Shown here piece by piece: positions 62,852 to 64,000 of a stretch of DNA of 64,000 nucleotides (within the stretch, counting starts at the first letter, position 1; the number at the start of each line of letters is the position of its first letter). A model generated the notes under the pieces. The model saw only the letters and a program-made list of their open reading frames with translations, searched no databases and was not told where the DNA came from. The stretch is from JAGXRK01 sp963714415. GTDB lineage: Bacteria > Bacteroidota > Ignavibacteria > Ignavibacteriales > Ignavibacteriaceae. The stretch is from contig CAVQOL010000005.1 of NCBI GenBank assembly GCA_963714415.1, positions 1-64,000 of the forward strand, read 5' to 3'. A program made the translations under genes and the position numbers.

Positions 62852-62875
62852 AAAAACCTAACTATTACTTATACC
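62852..62875 (-). other. Candidate attI site
   Basis: On the minus strand AGTTAGGTTTTT lies between the integrase 3' end and the first cassette gene. Its TTAGGTTTTT is the expected first-cassette edge and is complementary to the opening R-box of attC-A (AAAAAACCTAAC). Next to it lie short inverted repeats (CCGAATTAGCGG). Assignment is by position and box match. Confidence 0.6.
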
Positions 62876-62880
62876 GAATT

Positions 62881-62934
62881 AGCGGTCTTTAATTCGGTTG
62901 TTATTTAAGAATTATTTTCTAATCTACCGACCGC
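62881..62934 (-). terminator. Possible hairpin after intI
   Basis: AGCGGTC and GACCGCT form inverted arms about 40 bases apart with AT-rich sequence between them, about 110 bases after the intI stop. It may end intI transcription or be part of attI. Confidence 0.35.
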
Positions 62935-63043
62935 TTGAGTTTTCAAAAATATTCTCTAAGTTCTTGTATTACTTAATCTTATAAATAAAAGATTACAAAT
63001 TCCATGGAAGATATTCCCGAAAAAAATTCTCATCTATCATCCA

Positions 63044-64000
63044 TTAATCTAATGGGCTCCTAACACCTATTCCTCTGTTCAATACGTGTGTATAGATCAT
63101 AGTTGTTTTTACAGAATTATGCCCTAATAATTCTTGAACTGTTCTTATATCATACCCGTTCTGTAGCAAATGTGTTGCAAAACTATGTCGTAAAGTGTGC
63201 GGTGATGCTTGCTTTGCTATACCCGATTTCCGTACTGCATTTTTAAATTCTTTCTGAAATGTACTGGGATGTAAATGAACTCTGTAATATTTCTTTTCAT
63301 CTGTATTATATACAAGACTTTTTGCCGGAAAAATATACTGCCATGCTAATTCCTTTCCAGCATTCGGATACTTTCTGCTCAACGCGTATGGAAGTGGTAC
63401 GACTACGTTTTTCTTGACAACATCTAGTCTAAACAATTTATTTATCTTTTTAATATGATGTTCCATTTCAGTGATAAGTTTATCAGGTAGAATTGTTAAT
63501 CGATCTTTTTCACCCTTACCATCCCTGACGGTTATTGTTTTTAACTCAAGATCAATATCATTCAATCTGAGTTTAATACACTCACCTAAACGCATGCCTG
63601 AACCGTAAAGAATTTTTGATATGAGTAATGGAATTCCATTTAGGTTCTTAAAAATTTCATTTACTTCCTGTTTATTAAGTACTACCGGTAAGTGTTTTTT
63701 TCTGTAGGCAAATTTTATTTCATCAATCCAACCGACATCTTTCTTCACTATATTTTTATAAAGAAATAATATAGCCTGCAATGCCTGGTTTTGCGTTGAA
63801 CTTGAGACACGGGCATTATTTGCAAGATGACTGATAAAGTTTTTGATTTCTTCAGCACCTAAATCTTTTGGATGTTGCTTATTATGAAAATAAATATATC
63901 GAATTATCCAACTGAGATAAGATTTCTCGGTTTTAGGACTATAGTGTTTTACACGCAGGTATGCTCTTACTTCGTCAAGTAACTTAGGTTTGTTATCATT
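63044..64000 (-). CDS. intI: Integron integrase IntI (tyrosine recombinase), N-terminus beyond window
   Basis: The frame is open to the right edge; 318 residues are visible, nearly a complete integrase. The catalytic set is intact: GSGMRLGECIKL (Arg), SPHTLRHSFATHLL (His-x-x-Arg), LLGHNSVKTTMIYTHV (His and Tyr). The integron-specific insert between patches II and III is present (YALSRKYPNAGKELAWQYIF), and the protein ends LNRGIGVRSPLD, the usual IntI end. The N-terminal part reads PKLLDEVRAYLRVKHYSPKT and SSTQNQALQAILFLY, both IntI hallmarks. It catalyses cassette insertion at attI and excision between attC sites. Confidence 0.95.
   Translation of the reverse strand, partial: NDNKPKLLDEVRAYLRVKHYSPKTEKSYLSWIIRYIYFHNKQHPKDLGAEEIKNFISHLANNARVSSSTQNQALQAILFLYKNIVKKDVGWIDEIKFAYRKKHLPVVLNKQEVNEIFKNLNGIPLLISKILYGSGMRLGECIKLRLNDIDLELKTITVRDGKGEKDRLTILPDKLITEMEHHIKKINKLFRLDVVKKNVVVPLPYALSRKYPNAGKELAWQYIFPAKSLVYNTDEKKYYRVHLHPSTFQKEFKNAVRKSGIAKQASPHTLRHSFATHLLQNGYDIRTVQELLGHNSVKTTMIYTHVLNRGIGVRSPLD

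Noticed and set aside
1..64000. tRNA, rRNA or CRISPR arrays
   Set aside because: I scanned intergenic regions for tRNA T-loop motifs and for regularly spaced direct repeats and saw none; a tRNAscan or CRISPR finder run would be decisive.

Overview
The window looks like a piece of an Ignavibacteria-type genome (Bacteroidota/Chlorobiota group). It is AT-rich (about 35% GC by eye). It carries the type IX secretion (T9SS) translocon SprA and the regulator PorX, and secreted proteins with the YPNPFN-type C-terminal sorting domain seen in Ignavibacteria and relatives. This placement is inference from gene content, not from a marker-gene tree.

Layout. 1-5.1 kb: end of a NYN/LOTUS-like protein, a SagB-type oxidoreductase, a STAS protein and the glycolate oxidase pair glcD-glcF. 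5.2-14.7 kb: lysA, then a probable peptidoglycan-salvage neighbourhood (amidase-NamZ fusion lipoprotein, NhaC antiporter, BadF-type amino-sugar kinase, AmpG-like permease, M3 peptidase). 14.7-24.7 kb: mostly exported proteins (amidohydrolase, NlpC/P60, a T9SS substrate, transglutaminase, NagX-like acyltransferase, a NagZ with a T9SS tail, lipocalin), plus a GIY-YIG gene between inverted repeats. 24.8-28.3 kb: the squalene genes hpnC-hpnD-hpnE and a DUF985 cupin. 28.4-37.2 kb: sprA and porX. 37.2-49 kb: housekeeping genes (tsaE, tsaB, DUF1573, accD, birA, dnaK behind a sigma-54-like promoter, DUF1624, ruvB, M1-like peptidase, the 42-residue ribosomal protein bTHX, a DEAD-box helicase). 49.6-57.8 kb: CPBP protease, serine hydrolase with TPRs, AhpD-like protein, DUF3788, a GC-rich mgtE, SIMPL protein, ATP-grasp ligase.

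57.8-64 kb is the most interesting part: a chromosomal integron. An IntI-type tyrosine recombinase runs off the right edge. To its left lie a candidate attI and at least four cassettes, each ending in an attC-like site: two outer-membrane beta-barrels, an alpha/beta hydrolase and a CPBP protease. The cassettes lie on the 3' side of intI and in the same orientation as it, the reversed layout known from few lineages such as Treponema.

Cross-cutting feature: about 17 genes, including dnaK, tsaB, porX, hpnD and sprA, are split by frameshifts. Nearly all are explained by one extra base (+1). This points to insertion-type sequencing errors rather than gene decay, so split genes are given here as single genes with the break positions in the text.
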